Part shown: in pieces, positions 16,126 to 25,391 of the stretch
How positions within the stretch are numbered: position 1 is the stretch's first letter
Layout of the letters: each line of letters opens with the position of its first letter
Source: an uncultured Bacilli bacterium
GTDB lineage: Bacteria > Bacillota_I > Bacilli_A > RF39 > UBA660
Direction: 5' to 3'
DNA length: 64,000 nucleotides
NCBI GenBank assembly: GCA_934086145.1
Contig: CAKOHV010000003.1
Coordinates: forward strand, 16,360 to 80,359
Translations under genes and position numbers: made by a program
Notes under the pieces: model-generated
Told to the model about the DNA's origin: nothing
What the model saw: only the letters and a program-made list of their open reading frames with translations
The model's database searches: none

Positions 16126-17106
16126 TTATTGTTCAATATAAAATGCATAATATTCATCAAAGGTAATTTGTTCGTTATATATTTGAGTAGCAACTTTTTC
16201 GCCAACGTATCTAAAATGCCAGCTTTCAGTATTATAACCGGTTATGTTTTCCTTGCCTTCTGGATATCTTAATATAAAACCATATTTATGGCAATTTTCT
16301 TTAAGCCATTTGTATTCTTCTGATTCAGTGAAACTTTTTTGATTTTTATGTTCGAGAGAAGTTATATCGAGGGCTAGACCAGTTTGGTGTTCGGAAAAAC
16401 CAGGGCGAGCTGCATAAGAATCAGCATAAGTTTGACCTTTTAATCTGAATGAATTATATATTTCTTCTTGTTCTTCATAAGAACGATAAGAAGAATTGAC
16501 CATTAAGTGAACATTTAAAGCATTTTTGACGTCTTCGCGCATTTTTAAGAATTGTTCAATAATAACGCTTGAAGCACTTTGACCTTCGTAAGAAACAGAA
16601 AGGGAAATGTTTTCAAGGTCATTTCTTTTAAATGATTCCTCTAATTGATAAAATTTGTTGACTAAGATTAATTGATCTTTTTGGGTATCAGTTTTGTAAG
16701 TAACGTTGTACCAGCCGTTGTTAGCGTGAACGTTAACGATTGCAATAATAGTTGCATAGTCTAATGATTGATGATAAGCATAATATTCAATATAGTTATT
16801 AAAGTTCTTTTCAAGGAAATATTTTTGATTGACGATGTTGTAGTAGGCTTCGTTGAAATCTTCATTTAGCAAGTAATCCAAATTTTTATCACTTAATTTT
16901 TTTAAGAGTAAGGCTGTTTGTTCTTTACTGTAACCAACTTGATTTATTTTATATTCGTAGGTTTTTTGATATTGATATTTTTCATAGATGCCAAAGCTCT
17001 CTTTGATACCATATATAGTAAGACCTAAAATGAAAATAAAATAAACTAAAAATCTTTTTACCTTAGTTTTTAAACGAAATTTTTTTCTTTTTTTTGTCTT
17101 TTTCAA
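16126..17106 (-). CDS. M15 family D-alanyl-D-alanine carboxypeptidase (VanY-like)
   Basis: Zinc peptidase trimming the terminal D-Ala of peptidoglycan stem peptides outside the membrane. 326 aa: basic N-terminus and one helix (FLVYFIFILGLTIYG), a spacer, then the VanY domain from about 170. Zinc/catalytic motifs are SSYRSYEEQEEIYN, GFSEHQTGLALDI (His and Asp ligands) and ESWHFRYVG (catalytic region and His). The start is TTG 17106; no other start codon precedes the membrane helix, and AGGTGA lies 8 bases upstream. An extended -10 (minus strand, 17133-17141) precedes it. Confidence 0.9.
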   Translation of the reverse strand: MKKTKKRKKFRLKTKVKRFLVYFIFILGLTIYGIKESFGIYEKYQYQKTYEYKINQVGYSKEQTALLLKKLSDKNLDYLLNEDFNEAYYNIVNQKYFLEKNFNNYIEYYAYHQSLDYATIIAIVNVHANNGWYNVTYKTDTQKDQLILVNKFYQLEESFKRNDLENISLSVSYEGQSASSVIIEQFLKMREDVKNALNVHLMVNSSYRSYEEQEEIYNSFRLKGQTYADSYAARPGFSEHQTGLALDITSLEHKNQKSFTESEEYKWLKENCHKYGFILRYPEGKENITGYNTESWHFRYVGEKVATQIYNEQITFDEYYAFYIEQ

Positions 17107-17132
17107 TAATTACTTCACCTCTATTTATTAAG

Positions 17133-17141
17133 ATTATAACA
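17133..17141 (-). promoter_or_regulatory. Extended -10 promoter of the carboxypeptidase gene
   Basis: TGTTATAAT on the minus strand, about 26 bases before the TTG start. Confidence 0.65.
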
Positions 17142-17238
17142 GATTTTGACTAGATATGGGATGATTTATTGTAATTAGACAGATAGTTTAAGAAGAAGTG
17201 AGGAAAAGGACGCCAAAAAATATAAAAAAAGAAAAAAA

Positions 17239-17312
17239 TTAGCACTCGGGTATTGACAAGTGCTAACGAAGTGTATATAATTTATTTAGCACTAAAAAAA
17301 GAAGAGTGCTAA
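17239..17312 (+). promoter_or_regulatory. Two CIRCE operators and the hrcA promoter
   Basis: CIRCE 1: TTAGCACTC 17239-17247 and AAGTGCTAA 17258-17266, ten-base spacer (one longer than usual, one mismatch in the right arm). CIRCE 2: TTAGCACTA 17286-17294 and GAGTGCTAA 17304-17312 with the standard nine bases. The promoter TTGACA (17253-17258), 17-base spacer, TATAAT (17276-17281) begins inside CIRCE 1, while CIRCE 2 covers the transcript start. HrcA repressor binding to either site would block the chaperone operon until heat shock. Confidence 0.93.
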
Positions 17313-17325
17313 TGGCGGTGACTTT

Positions 17326-18324
17326 ATGGATGATAGACAAAAAGAGTTACTAAAAGAAATAGTAGAATGTTATATTAATACTGTAAAACCAGTTGGAAGT
17401 AAAGGACTATGTAAGAAGTTTAAACTTTCTAGCGCGACGATTCGTAATGAGATGGTCGTCTTGGAAAGTTTAGGATACATTGAAAAAAATCATGTATCAA
17501 GTGGTCGTGTTCCATCGGAAAAAGGGTATAAATATTACGTAGAAAACTTGATGAAGCCAAAAGAACTTAATGGCGAGGAAATGCTAAAGTTACAGACAAT
17601 CTTTCATAACCAAGAGTTGCAAGTAAGTGATGCAATATCTAAATGTATGGAAATAATTAGTGAATTAACTAATTATACAAGTGTTGTCTTAGGTAAAAGT
17701 AGTAAAGATAATACTTTACAACAAGTTAGTATAATTCCTTTAGATTCTAATCAAGTAGTAGCTTTGGTTTGTACTAATAAAGGAATAGTTGAAAATAAAA
17801 AGTTTAGGCTTGAAAAAAATATTTTTATTGATGAATTGGTTAAAACAAGTGAGTTAATTAATAGAATGTTAATTGGAACACCAATCGATCAAGTAAGTCA
17901 AAGATTGGAATATGAAATAAAACCAGTAATATCGAAGAAAATACATCAATATGAAAAAGTATATGAAATATTTTATGATGCCTTTAGTGATTTTGCAAAG
18001 AATAGTTCAAACGTCTTCTTTAGTGGCAAAACGAATATTTTAAAACAACCTGAATATGATAACGTAGACGAAATTAAAAAGATAATTGCTAAATTTGAAG
18101 ACGAATCCTTAGTTAGAAAAATCGAAGAAAAAAGCGATGGCGTAAATGTTTATATAGGTGATGAAAATGAATTTGACTCGAATGTTACAGTAATAAAAAG
18201 TCATTACAATATAAATGGTGAGGAAGGAACAATTGCAATCGTCGGACCAAAAAGAATGGAATATGATAAAGTTGTCGGATTGCTAGAGTTCATAAATAAA
18301 GAAATAGATGAATATAATAAATAA
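17326..18324 (+). CDS. hrcA: Heat-inducible transcription repressor HrcA
   Basis: 332 aa repressor of class I heat-shock genes through CIRCE, folded with help from GroEL in known species. The winged-helix N-terminus is typical: LKEIVECYINTVKPVGSKGL, SSATIRNEMVVLESLGYIEK, HVSSGRVPSEKGYKYYV. The C-terminal GAF-like dimer domain ends with VTVIKSHYNINGEEGTIAIVGPKRMEY. It heads its own operon, just downstream of two CIRCE sites, so it is autoregulated. ATG 17326 has GGTG at 17317. Confidence 0.96.
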   Translation: MDDRQKELLKEIVECYINTVKPVGSKGLCKKFKLSSATIRNEMVVLESLGYIEKNHVSSGRVPSEKGYKYYVENLMKPKELNGEEMLKLQTIFHNQELQVSDAISKCMEIISELTNYTSVVLGKSSKDNTLQQVSIIPLDSNQVVALVCTNKGIVENKKFRLEKNIFIDELVKTSELINRMLIGTPIDQVSQRLEYEIKPVISKKIHQYEKVYEIFYDAFSDFAKNSSNVFFSGKTNILKQPEYDNVDEIKKIIAKFEDESLVRKIEEKSDGVNVYIGDENEFDSNVTVIKSHYNINGEEGTIAIVGPKRMEYDKVVGLLEFINKEIDEYNK

Positions 18325-18380
18325 TTTATGTAAGTAATTTGGACTTACTATAGATAGTTACCATAGAAAAGAGATGAATT

Positions 18381-19034
18381 ATGGAAGAAAATTTAAAAGA
18401 TTTACAAGTAGCAGCTGAGCAAGTTGAAGAAGTAAAGGAAGAAAAAGAAGTAACAGAAGCTCCTTTAGATGAAGAAGTGAAGAGTGATGCTCCTACTGAT
18501 AGTGAAGTAAAAGAAGAAATAAAAGAAAATAAAGAAAATTCTCCAAAGAAAGAAAAAGGCTTCTTTAAGAAAAAAGAAGATCCGGAAAAGATAAGATTAC
18601 AAGAGGAAAATATACAGTTAAAAGAAAGAGTTCTTCGTATTAGTGCAGAAATGCAAAATATGAAGCGAAGAAATGAAGAAAAATTATCAACAATGTTAAA
18701 ATATGAAGGTGAAGATTTTATAAAAAATTTATTACCAATTGTCGATAATTTTGAAAGAGCTATTAATATGGATGATACTAATTTAGAAGATGAAGTTAGT
18801 AAGTTCCTAAGTGGCTTTAAAATGATATATGGTAATTTGACAACAATCTTACAAAATAATGATGTTGTTAATATAGATGTTTTAAATAAACCTTTTGATC
18901 CTAATACGATGGAAGCTGTTTTAGTTGAAACGGTTGAGGGCGTTGAACCTGACATGGTTGTTGATGTCTTACGTAAAGGGTATACTTATAAAGGTAAAGT
19001 TATAAGACATGCTATGGTTAAAGTTAGTAAATAA
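18381..19034 (+). CDS. grpE: Nucleotide exchange factor GrpE
   Basis: 217 aa co-chaperone exchanging ADP for ATP on DnaK. A long, acidic/lysine N-terminal extension (1-75) precedes the coiled coil (EENIQLKERVLRISAEMQNMKRR) and the beta domain with NKPFDPNTMEAV, the usual P-F-DPxxHEA motif with Asn/Thr/Met variants, then VVDVLRKGYTYKGKVIRHAMVKV. Second gene of the HrcA operon, 27 bases upstream of dnaK. Confidence 0.95.
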   Translation: MEENLKDLQVAAEQVEEVKEEKEVTEAPLDEEVKSDAPTDSEVKEEIKENKENSPKKEKGFFKKKEDPEKIRLQEENIQLKERVLRISAEMQNMKRRNEEKLSTMLKYEGEDFIKNLLPIVDNFERAINMDDTNLEDEVSKFLSGFKMIYGNLTTILQNNDVVNIDVLNKPFDPNTMEAVLVETVEGVEPDMVVDVLRKGYTYKGKVIRHAMVKVSK

Positions 19035-19060
19035 AAAAATAATAGAAAGAAGAGATTTTT

Positions 19061-20896
19061 ATGGGAAAAATAATAGGTATTGATTTAGGTACAACAAATT
19101 CATGTGTTGCTGTATTAGAAGGTGGCGAACCACATGTAATTCCAAATCCAGAAGGAAATAGAACAACACCATCTGTTGTTGCTTTTAAAGCTGATGGTGA
19201 TGAATTAGTTGGTGAAATTGCTAAAAGACAAGCAGTTACTAATGTAGATAATACAATTGCATCAATTAAAAGAAAAATGGGAACTAAAGAAAAAGTTTCT
19301 GCAAATGGTAGAAAATATACACCAGAAGAGATTAGTGCAAAAATCTTAATGAAATTAAAGAAAGATGCTGAAGGTTATCTTGGTGAAAGTGTTTCTGAGG
19401 CAGTTATAACTGTTCCAGCATACTTCAATGATGCGCAAAGACAAGCGACTAAAAACGCTGGTAAAATTGCTGGTTTAGATGTTAAACGTATTATAAATGA
19501 ACCAACAGCAGCAGCTTTAGCTTATGGTATTGATAAACAAGAAAATGCTCACACTGTTTTAGTATATGACTTAGGTGGTGGAACATTCGATGTTTCTATC
19601 CTAGATTTAGGTGATGGTGTATTTGAAGTTAAATCAACTGCCGGAAATAATAGATTAGGTGGCGATGATTTCGATCAAAGAATTATTGATTACTTAGTAG
19701 AAGAATTTGAAAAAGAAAATAAAGTTGATTTACGTGATGATAAGATGGCAATGCAACGTATTAAAGATGCTGCTGAAAAAGCTAAAAAAGACTTATCAGG
19801 TATGACTTCAACACAAATTACAATTCCATTTATTGCACAAAATGCTAATGGACCTTTAAACTTAGATGTTACTTTAACAAGAGCTAAATTTGAAGAAATT
19901 AATATGGATTTATTTGAGAGTACTTTAGAGCCAGTTAGAAAAGCTTTAAAGGATGCTAAATTAAAAGCTAGTGATATTGATAAAGTATTATTAGTTGGTG
20001 GTTCAACTCGTATTCCTTATATTCAAGAATTAGTTAAGAAAGAACTTGGTCAAGAGCCATGTAAAGGAGTTAACCCTGATGAATGTGTTGCTATTGGTGC
20101 AGCTATCCAAGGTGGTGTTTTAACTGGTGAAGTTAGTGATTTAGTATTACTTGATGTAACACCATTATCATTAGGTATTGAAACATTAGGTAATGTTATG
20201 ACAGTTTTAATTCCTAGAAATACAACAATTCCAGCAAGTAAGAGTCAAGTATTCTCAACGGCTGCTGATAACCAACCTGCTGTAGATATTCATATTCTAC
20301 AAGGTGAAAGACCAATGGTTCAAGATAATAAGACTTTAGGAAGATTCCAACTTGGTAATATTCCTCCAGCACCTAGAGGAGTTCCTCAAATTGAAGTTAA
20401 ATTTGATATTGATGCTAATGGTATTGTTAATGTATCTGCTAAAGATTTAGGTACAGGAAAAGAACAAAGTATTACAATTACTTCAAATACTAATTTAACT
20501 GATGAAGAAATCGATAAGATGATGAAAGAAGCAGAACAAAATAAGGAACAAGATGAAAAGCGTAAAGAAGAAGCTGACGTACGTAATGATGCTGATTCAT
20601 TAATCTTCCAAACTGAAAAAGCTCTTAAAGATTTAGGCGATAAAGTTGATGCTAAAGATAAAGAAGAAGCTATGGATAAAGTTAAAGAATTAAAAGAAGC
20701 TTTAAATGGTAGTGATGTTGATGAAATTAAGAAGTTAAAAGATGAATTACAAGAAAAAACAATGTCATTAGCAACTAAAGTTTATGAAGAAGCCGCTAAA
20801 GCTAATCAAGCTAATCAAGAAAGTGAAACTAGCGATAGTAACGATAGTAAAGACAAACATGATAATGTTCAAGAAGCTAGTTATGAAGAAAAATAG
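19061..20896 (+). CDS. dnaK: Chaperone protein DnaK (Hsp70)
   Basis: 611 aa Hsp70. ATPase domain signatures: IGIDLGTTNSCVAV at the N-terminus, VYDLGGGTFDVSIL near 168, VLLVGGSTRIPYIQELV near 310. The substrate-binding domain starts after DVTPLSLGIETLG, and the helical lid ends in a low-complexity tail (Asn/Gln/Ser/Asp) rather than the common EEVxD end. Codon use is noticeably more biased than in neighbours, as expected for a highly expressed gene. A strong terminator after it (20909) separates it from pepF/dnaJ, so those may depend on read-through or another promoter. Confidence 0.98.
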   Translation: MGKIIGIDLGTTNSCVAVLEGGEPHVIPNPEGNRTTPSVVAFKADGDELVGEIAKRQAVTNVDNTIASIKRKMGTKEKVSANGRKYTPEEISAKILMKLKKDAEGYLGESVSEAVITVPAYFNDAQRQATKNAGKIAGLDVKRIINEPTAAALAYGIDKQENAHTVLVYDLGGGTFDVSILDLGDGVFEVKSTAGNNRLGGDDFDQRIIDYLVEEFEKENKVDLRDDKMAMQRIKDAAEKAKKDLSGMTSTQITIPFIAQNANGPLNLDVTLTRAKFEEINMDLFESTLEPVRKALKDAKLKASDIDKVLLVGGSTRIPYIQELVKKELGQEPCKGVNPDECVAIGAAIQGGVLTGEVSDLVLLDVTPLSLGIETLGNVMTVLIPRNTTIPASKSQVFSTAADNQPAVDIHILQGERPMVQDNKTLGRFQLGNIPPAPRGVPQIEVKFDIDANGIVNVSAKDLGTGKEQSITITSNTNLTDEEIDKMMKEAEQNKEQDEKRKEEADVRNDADSLIFQTEKALKDLGDKVDAKDKEEAMDKVKELKEALNGSDVDEIKKLKDELQEKTMSLATKVYEEAAKANQANQESETSDSNDSKDKHDNVQEASYEEK

Positions 20897-20908
20897 TATT
20901 TGAGATGA

Positions 20909-20934
20909 AAAAGTTCTAGGTGACTAGAACTTTT
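20909..20934 (+). terminator. Terminator between dnaK and pepF
   Basis: AAAAGTTCTAG (20909-20919), loop GTGA, CTAGAACTTTT (20924-20934). The T-tract is only four bases before CACC, so termination may be partial. Confidence 0.75.
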
Positions 20935-20953
20935 CACCAATATTGGAGGATTT

Positions 20954-22756
20954 ATGCAAAAGTATAATTGTCGAAATGAAGTACCTGAAGAATATAAATG
21001 GGATTTAACGGACTTCTTTAAAGATGATAAGGAATTTAAAAAAAGCTTAGAAGAAGCCCAAAGTAAAATAGAAGACTTGGTTAATTATAGTAATTGTGTT
21101 AAGAATGCTCAGAAAATGTATGAATTTTTAGAAAAAAGTGTGGCGGCAATAGCCCTATGGGAAGATTTATATGTTTATGCGTATTTAGTTAATGATCAAG
21201 AACTTGGTAATTCAAATAGTCAAGATAGATTAAATAAGACGATTCTTTTGAATTCTTTGTATGAAAAAAATACTAGTTTCTTTGCTCCAGAATTACTTAA
21301 ATTAAAGCAAGATGAATATGATAAGTTATTTAAAGATGAACCAAGATTAATGGCTTATAAAGCTGATTTGGATCGAACTTATCGTCAAAAGAAACATGTT
21401 TTAACAGAAAATGAAGAAAAAATAGTTGCTGAATTAACAGGGGCAATGAATAAGTATGAACAAATATCTTCAACGTTATTAAATTCTTTACATGATTATG
21501 GAAAGATTAAGTTAGATGATGGAACGTTTGAGACAATCGCGACGAATAATTTACGCCGTTTGTTAAAGAATAAAAATCGTGAAATAAGAAAGAAAGTTTA
21601 TAATAGCTTTTATAAGAAGATTGATCAGTATGAAGATACTTCAGCTTCTTTACTTGGTAGTTATATTGCGATGAATGACTCTATTGCTAAGATTAGACAT
21701 TATGATGACTCATGGGCTTCTTTACTAGATTCACTTAATTTGGATGATAAAGTTTTTCAAACACTTGTTAAGACAACGGAAGCTAATTTAGATGTTTTAC
21801 AAAAGTATTATGATTTGAAAAAGGAAGTTTTAGGTTTAGATGAGCTTCATTCTTATGATTTGAGTTTAGATATTACTCAAAATAATCGTGAGTATAGTAT
21901 TTTGGAAGCGCAAGATTTAGTTCGTCAAGCGCTAAAGCCATTAGGTGAAGAATATGGCACTAAGTTTGAAAAAATTATTAAGAATCGTTATATCGATTAT
22001 TGTCAATATAAAGGTAAGTGTAGCGGCGGTTATTCTTTTTCGACAATGAATCATCCTTCTCGTATTTTAATGAGTTATAACGGAGATTTAGATAGTATTT
22101 CAACGATTGCTCATGAAGGAGGACATAATGTTCATCATCAATTTTTGATGGAAAATAATCCTTTACAGTATCGTGAACAAGCTAGTTTAGTTTCTGAGGT
22201 TTGTTCTTTGACTAATGAATGTTTACTTTCCCATTATGTAGTTTTAAATGCTAAAACCAAAGAAGAAAAGTTACAAGGTCTTTATAATATAATGGGGGTT
22301 ATTGTTTCTAATTTATTTGGTGCAGTAAGAGAAGGTAAAATGGAACAAGAAATGTATGAATATGTTCATGAGGGCAATTCATTAACCAAAGATTATATGG
22401 ATGATTTAACAAAGAAATCTTTGAAAAAATACTATGGAAATAGTGTAAAATTAGATAAATATTCAAAATGTTCTTGGGTATTACGTAGCCATTATTATAT
22501 GCATTTTTATCTTTATAGTTATGCAATTTGTATAAGTGTTGCAACAAATGTTGCAAGTAATATTTTAAGTGGTTCTAAGGAAGCTTTAGATAAATATATT
22601 GAATTTATGAAATGTGGTGGCGATAAATGGCCAGCTGAAGCTTTTGCGATATTAGGAATTTCATTAGATGATGAAAATGTTTATAAAAAAGCTTTTGAAT
22701 ATTTTGATAATTTACTTGAAGAATATAGAAAGATTTATTTTGATAAGGAGGTATAA
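20954..22756 (+). CDS. pepF: Oligoendopeptidase F (M3 family)
   Basis: Cytoplasmic zinc metallopeptidase of 600 aa cleaving short peptides. The zinc motif is IAHEGGHNVHHQF (HExxH) near residue 385, with the downstream glutamate ligand in SEVCSLTNECLL about 25 residues later. N-terminal EVPEEYKWDLTDFFKDD is the usual PepF opening. It lies between dnaK and dnaJ, only 2 bases from dnaJ, an unusual insertion into the chaperone operon; a linked role in degrading peptides from misfolded proteins is inference. Confidence 0.95.
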   Translation: MQKYNCRNEVPEEYKWDLTDFFKDDKEFKKSLEEAQSKIEDLVNYSNCVKNAQKMYEFLEKSVAAIALWEDLYVYAYLVNDQELGNSNSQDRLNKTILLNSLYEKNTSFFAPELLKLKQDEYDKLFKDEPRLMAYKADLDRTYRQKKHVLTENEEKIVAELTGAMNKYEQISSTLLNSLHDYGKIKLDDGTFETIATNNLRRLLKNKNREIRKKVYNSFYKKIDQYEDTSASLLGSYIAMNDSIAKIRHYDDSWASLLDSLNLDDKVFQTLVKTTEANLDVLQKYYDLKKEVLGLDELHSYDLSLDITQNNREYSILEAQDLVRQALKPLGEEYGTKFEKIIKNRYIDYCQYKGKCSGGYSFSTMNHPSRILMSYNGDLDSISTIAHEGGHNVHHQFLMENNPLQYREQASLVSEVCSLTNECLLSHYVVLNAKTKEEKLQGLYNIMGVIVSNLFGAVREGKMEQEMYEYVHEGNSLTKDYMDDLTKKSLKKYYGNSVKLDKYSKCSWVLRSHYYMHFYLYSYAICISVATNVASNILSGSKEALDKYIEFMKCGGDKWPAEAFAILGISLDDENVYKKAFEYFDNLLEEYRKIYFDKEV

Positions 22757-22758
22757 AA

Positions 22759-23886
22759 ATGGCTACTAGTAGAGATTATTATGAAGTTTTGGGTGTATCG
22801 AAGGATGCAACTGATGCTGAAATTAAAAGTGCTTTTAGAAAATTAGCAAAGAAATATCACCCTGATATTAATCCTTCTAAGGAAGCTGAAGCTAAATTTA
22901 AAGAAATTGGGGAAGCTTACGCTGTATTAAGTGATAAAGATAAGAGACGTCAATATGATCAATTTGGTCATGAGGCATATACACAAGGAGCTAGTCAAGG
23001 TGGCTTTGGGGGAGGATTCCAAGGGTTCTCTGCTGATGATATTGATCTATCTAGTATTTTTGATGATTTATTTGGTGGTGGAATGTTTGGTGGTTCTTCA
23101 TCACGTCGTAATAGTCGTAATCGTCCGACTAAGGGCGAAGATTCGCTTGTTAAAGTTAAGTTAACTTTTGAAGAAGCCGTTTTTGGTTGTAAAAAGACTA
23201 TAAATTTGGATCTTGATAGTGTATGCGAAGCTTGTGATGGAGCTGGTGGAACTGGCGAAGAGACTTGTCACACTTGTAATGGTCGTGGACGTGTTATAAC
23301 ACAACAAAGAAGTATGTTTGGAGTTTTTCAAACTGAAAGCACTTGTCCTGATTGTAATGGTCGTGGAAAAACATATAAAAATACTTGTAAAAAATGTAAT
23401 GGTAAAGGTCATATCTTAAAGAATAAAGAAATTGAAATTACGGTTCCAGAAGGTGTTGATAATGGTCATCAATTAAGAATTAGTGGTAAAGGATCAGCTG
23501 GTTATAATGGGGGACCAAATGGCGATATTTATATTGAATTTAAAGTAGCTGATCATCCATTATTTGAAAGAAAAGGTAACGATATATATGTTGATGTACC
23601 AATAACCATAACTGATGCTGTATTAGGTTGTAAAAAGGAAGTGCCAACGCTTACCGGAAGTGTTATATTGGATATTGATTCTGGCAGTCAACCAGGTGAT
23701 CAATTAAGATTGAAGGGAAAAGGAATTAAAGATCCAACAAGTAGTAAAAAAGGCGATATGTATGTAATCTTAAATGTTGTTATTCCATCTAAGTTAGATC
23801 GTAAACAAAAAGAATTGTTTAAAGATTTGGCTACAACTGACTTAGAGAATGATAGTCAATTTAGAACATATAAAAAGTATTTGTAA
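22759..23886 (+). CDS. dnaJ: Chaperone protein DnaJ
   Basis: 375 aa type I Hsp40. J domain with HPD in KKYHPDINPS; Gly/Phe region (GGFGGGFQGF) with an inserted Ser/Arg/Asn stretch (SSSRRNSRNRP); four zinc repeats CEACDGAG, CHTCNGRG, CPDCNGRG and CKKCNGKG; then the C-terminal substrate-binding domains. Delivers substrates to DnaK and stimulates its ATPase. RBS AAGGAGG overlaps the pepF stop region, so translation is coupled. Terminator at 23885. Confidence 0.97.
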   Translation: MATSRDYYEVLGVSKDATDAEIKSAFRKLAKKYHPDINPSKEAEAKFKEIGEAYAVLSDKDKRRQYDQFGHEAYTQGASQGGFGGGFQGFSADDIDLSSIFDDLFGGGMFGGSSSRRNSRNRPTKGEDSLVKVKLTFEEAVFGCKKTINLDLDSVCEACDGAGGTGEETCHTCNGRGRVITQQRSMFGVFQTESTCPDCNGRGKTYKNTCKKCNGKGHILKNKEIEITVPEGVDNGHQLRISGKGSAGYNGGPNGDIYIEFKVADHPLFERKGNDIYVDVPITITDAVLGCKKEVPTLTGSVILDIDSGSQPGDQLRLKGKGIKDPTSSKKGDMYVILNVVIPSKLDRKQKELFKDLATTDLENDSQFRTYKKYL

Positions 23887-23909
23887 AAAGGTGAAGGTTT
23901 CGCCTTTTT
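23885..23909 (+). terminator. Terminator after dnaJ
   Basis: AAAAAGGTGAA (23885-23895), loop GGT, TTCGCCTTTTT (23899-23909), ending the chaperone operon. Confidence 0.85.
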
Positions 23910-23974
23910 GTTTGGTAAACAATATTTTTTTTAAAGCGGCAAGATATTGCTAACTTGTTTTTTTTAGGACTTCT

Positions 23975-23983
23975 TGTTATACT
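23975..23983 (+). promoter_or_regulatory. Extended -10 promoter
   Basis: TGTTATACT, 23 bases before the ATG at 24007. Confidence 0.55.
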
Positions 23984-24006
23984 ATTTTTAGAAAAAGGTG
24001 ACTTTT

Positions 24007-25299
24007 ATGAGTGAGTTAAGAGGAGCTAGTTGGAAGGTAAAATTACTTATCATTTGTCTGTTAATTGTCCTTATTGATGGGATAATTAGTATTATTATGT
24101 TTCTTTCAATGACAGATGATAATGAGGAAGTAGAAGCGGTTGTTTTAAATGTCGGAGATTTAGCCATAAATTATTTAGATGGTAATGAAATAAATATTGT
24201 AAAACCACAAAAAAAGGATTATGAGTACGTATTTTCGGTGACAAATACGGGGGAAAATAAAATATATTATTCAATTTATCTTGATGAAGTTGAAAATGAT
24301 TTAGATGAAGTTAATATTATTCTAGAAAGAGAAAATGGCGATACAATTTATAATAATATTTTAAAAAAGGAGCGTAATTTATTAGTTAAATTGAATGCTT
24401 TAGAAGGGTCAATAACCGATCGCTTTGTTTTAAAAATAAATAATGATAAAAATAAAAAAAGTATCAAGGCGAAGATTTTGGTTGTTAATGAGTCGATAAC
24501 TGAAGAGACATTTGCTGATACGCTTCTTGATAATAATGAGTTAGCTTTAGAGCATACGACGCCGGGAAGTGAAGCGGCGGTAACTAAAGAAGGTTTAATT
24601 AGAGATGAAGATGAACTAGGAATAACTTATTATTTTAGAGGTAGTGTTGATAATAATTATTTGCAAATCGGCAACTATTTATTTAGAATTGTTCGAATTA
24701 ATGGTGATGGAACAGTACGTGTGGTAATGGATCAAAGTATTGCTTTTCAAACACCGTTTAATACAGAAAATATTAATGAATTAAAAACAGTTTTGTTTAA
24801 TGAAAGTTTAGTTTATCAAAGCTTGAGTACTTGGGTTGATACTAATTTGGCTCCTTATAAAGATTATTTTGTAGAAGGGGATTTCTGCTCGGATACGGAT
24901 TTTATTAATAATAATGGGGATATGAAAAATTCAAATGTTTATCAACGAATCTTTGTGAATGCTAATCCATCATTAAAATGCAATGGACAAATTAGTAAGT
25001 TACGTGTTGGTTTATTAAGTGCGGATGAGATTGTTTATGCAGGTGCTCTTAAAGATAGTGAAAACAAAAGATTTTATTTGTATAATCCAATGATTTTGGA
25101 TGATTGTTGGACAGTAAGTGCAAGTGGAAGTGATTTAACTAATAATTTTTATATGATAGCTTTAACAAAGGATGGTAGTTTAAAGGCTCGTAACTTAGTT
25201 AATACTAATTTAGGAGTGCGTCCTGTTTTAAATTTAAGTGTTGCTTCGCATGTTAAAGGAGAAGGAACGAAAGACAATCCTTATGTCCTAGTTTCCTAG
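24007..25299 (+). CDS. Membrane-anchored protein with DUF6273-like C-terminal domain
   Basis: 430 aa. One N-terminal transmembrane helix (LLIICLLIVLIDGIISIIMFLSM), an extracellular beta-rich region (YVFSVTNTGENKIYYSIYL, immunoglobulin-like in appearance), then from about 200 a domain resembling DUF6273: YLQIGNYLFRIVRINGDGTVRVVMD, CSDTDF, LRVGLLSADEIVYAG, NNFYMIALTKDGS and LGVRPVLNLS, ending KGEGTKDNPYVLV. Such domains are common in multiple copies on gut Bacillota surfaces; function unknown. ATG 24007 follows AAGGTG at 23995. Confidence 0.75.
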   Translation: MSELRGASWKVKLLIICLLIVLIDGIISIIMFLSMTDDNEEVEAVVLNVGDLAINYLDGNEINIVKPQKKDYEYVFSVTNTGENKIYYSIYLDEVENDLDEVNIILERENGDTIYNNILKKERNLLVKLNALEGSITDRFVLKINNDKNKKSIKAKILVVNESITEETFADTLLDNNELALEHTTPGSEAAVTKEGLIRDEDELGITYYFRGSVDNNYLQIGNYLFRIVRINGDGTVRVVMDQSIAFQTPFNTENINELKTVLFNESLVYQSLSTWVDTNLAPYKDYFVEGDFCSDTDFINNNGDMKNSNVYQRIFVNANPSLKCNGQISKLRVGLLSADEIVYAGALKDSENKRFYLYNPMILDDCWTVSASGSDLTNNFYMIALTKDGSLKARNLVNTNLGVRPVLNLSVASHVKGEGTKDNPYVLVS

Positions 25300-25363
25300 A
25301 TGTAAAATAGAGTAAATTGTTAAATAAGTTTTTAGGAGAAGTCTTTAACTTAAAATGTAATAA

Positions 25364-25372
25364 TGATATTAT
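25364..25372 (+). promoter_or_regulatory. Extended -10 promoter
   Basis: TGATATTAT, 19 bases before the ATG at 25392. Confidence 0.5.
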
Positions 25373-25391
25373 AGTGGTGAAGGTGATGGAT

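Noticed and set aside
18326..18955. A 209-codon open frame on the minus strand across grpE
   Set aside because: It is antisense to grpE, its composition is Ser/Phe-rich as expected from the reverse of a Glu/Lys-rich frame, and it lacks a ribosome site.
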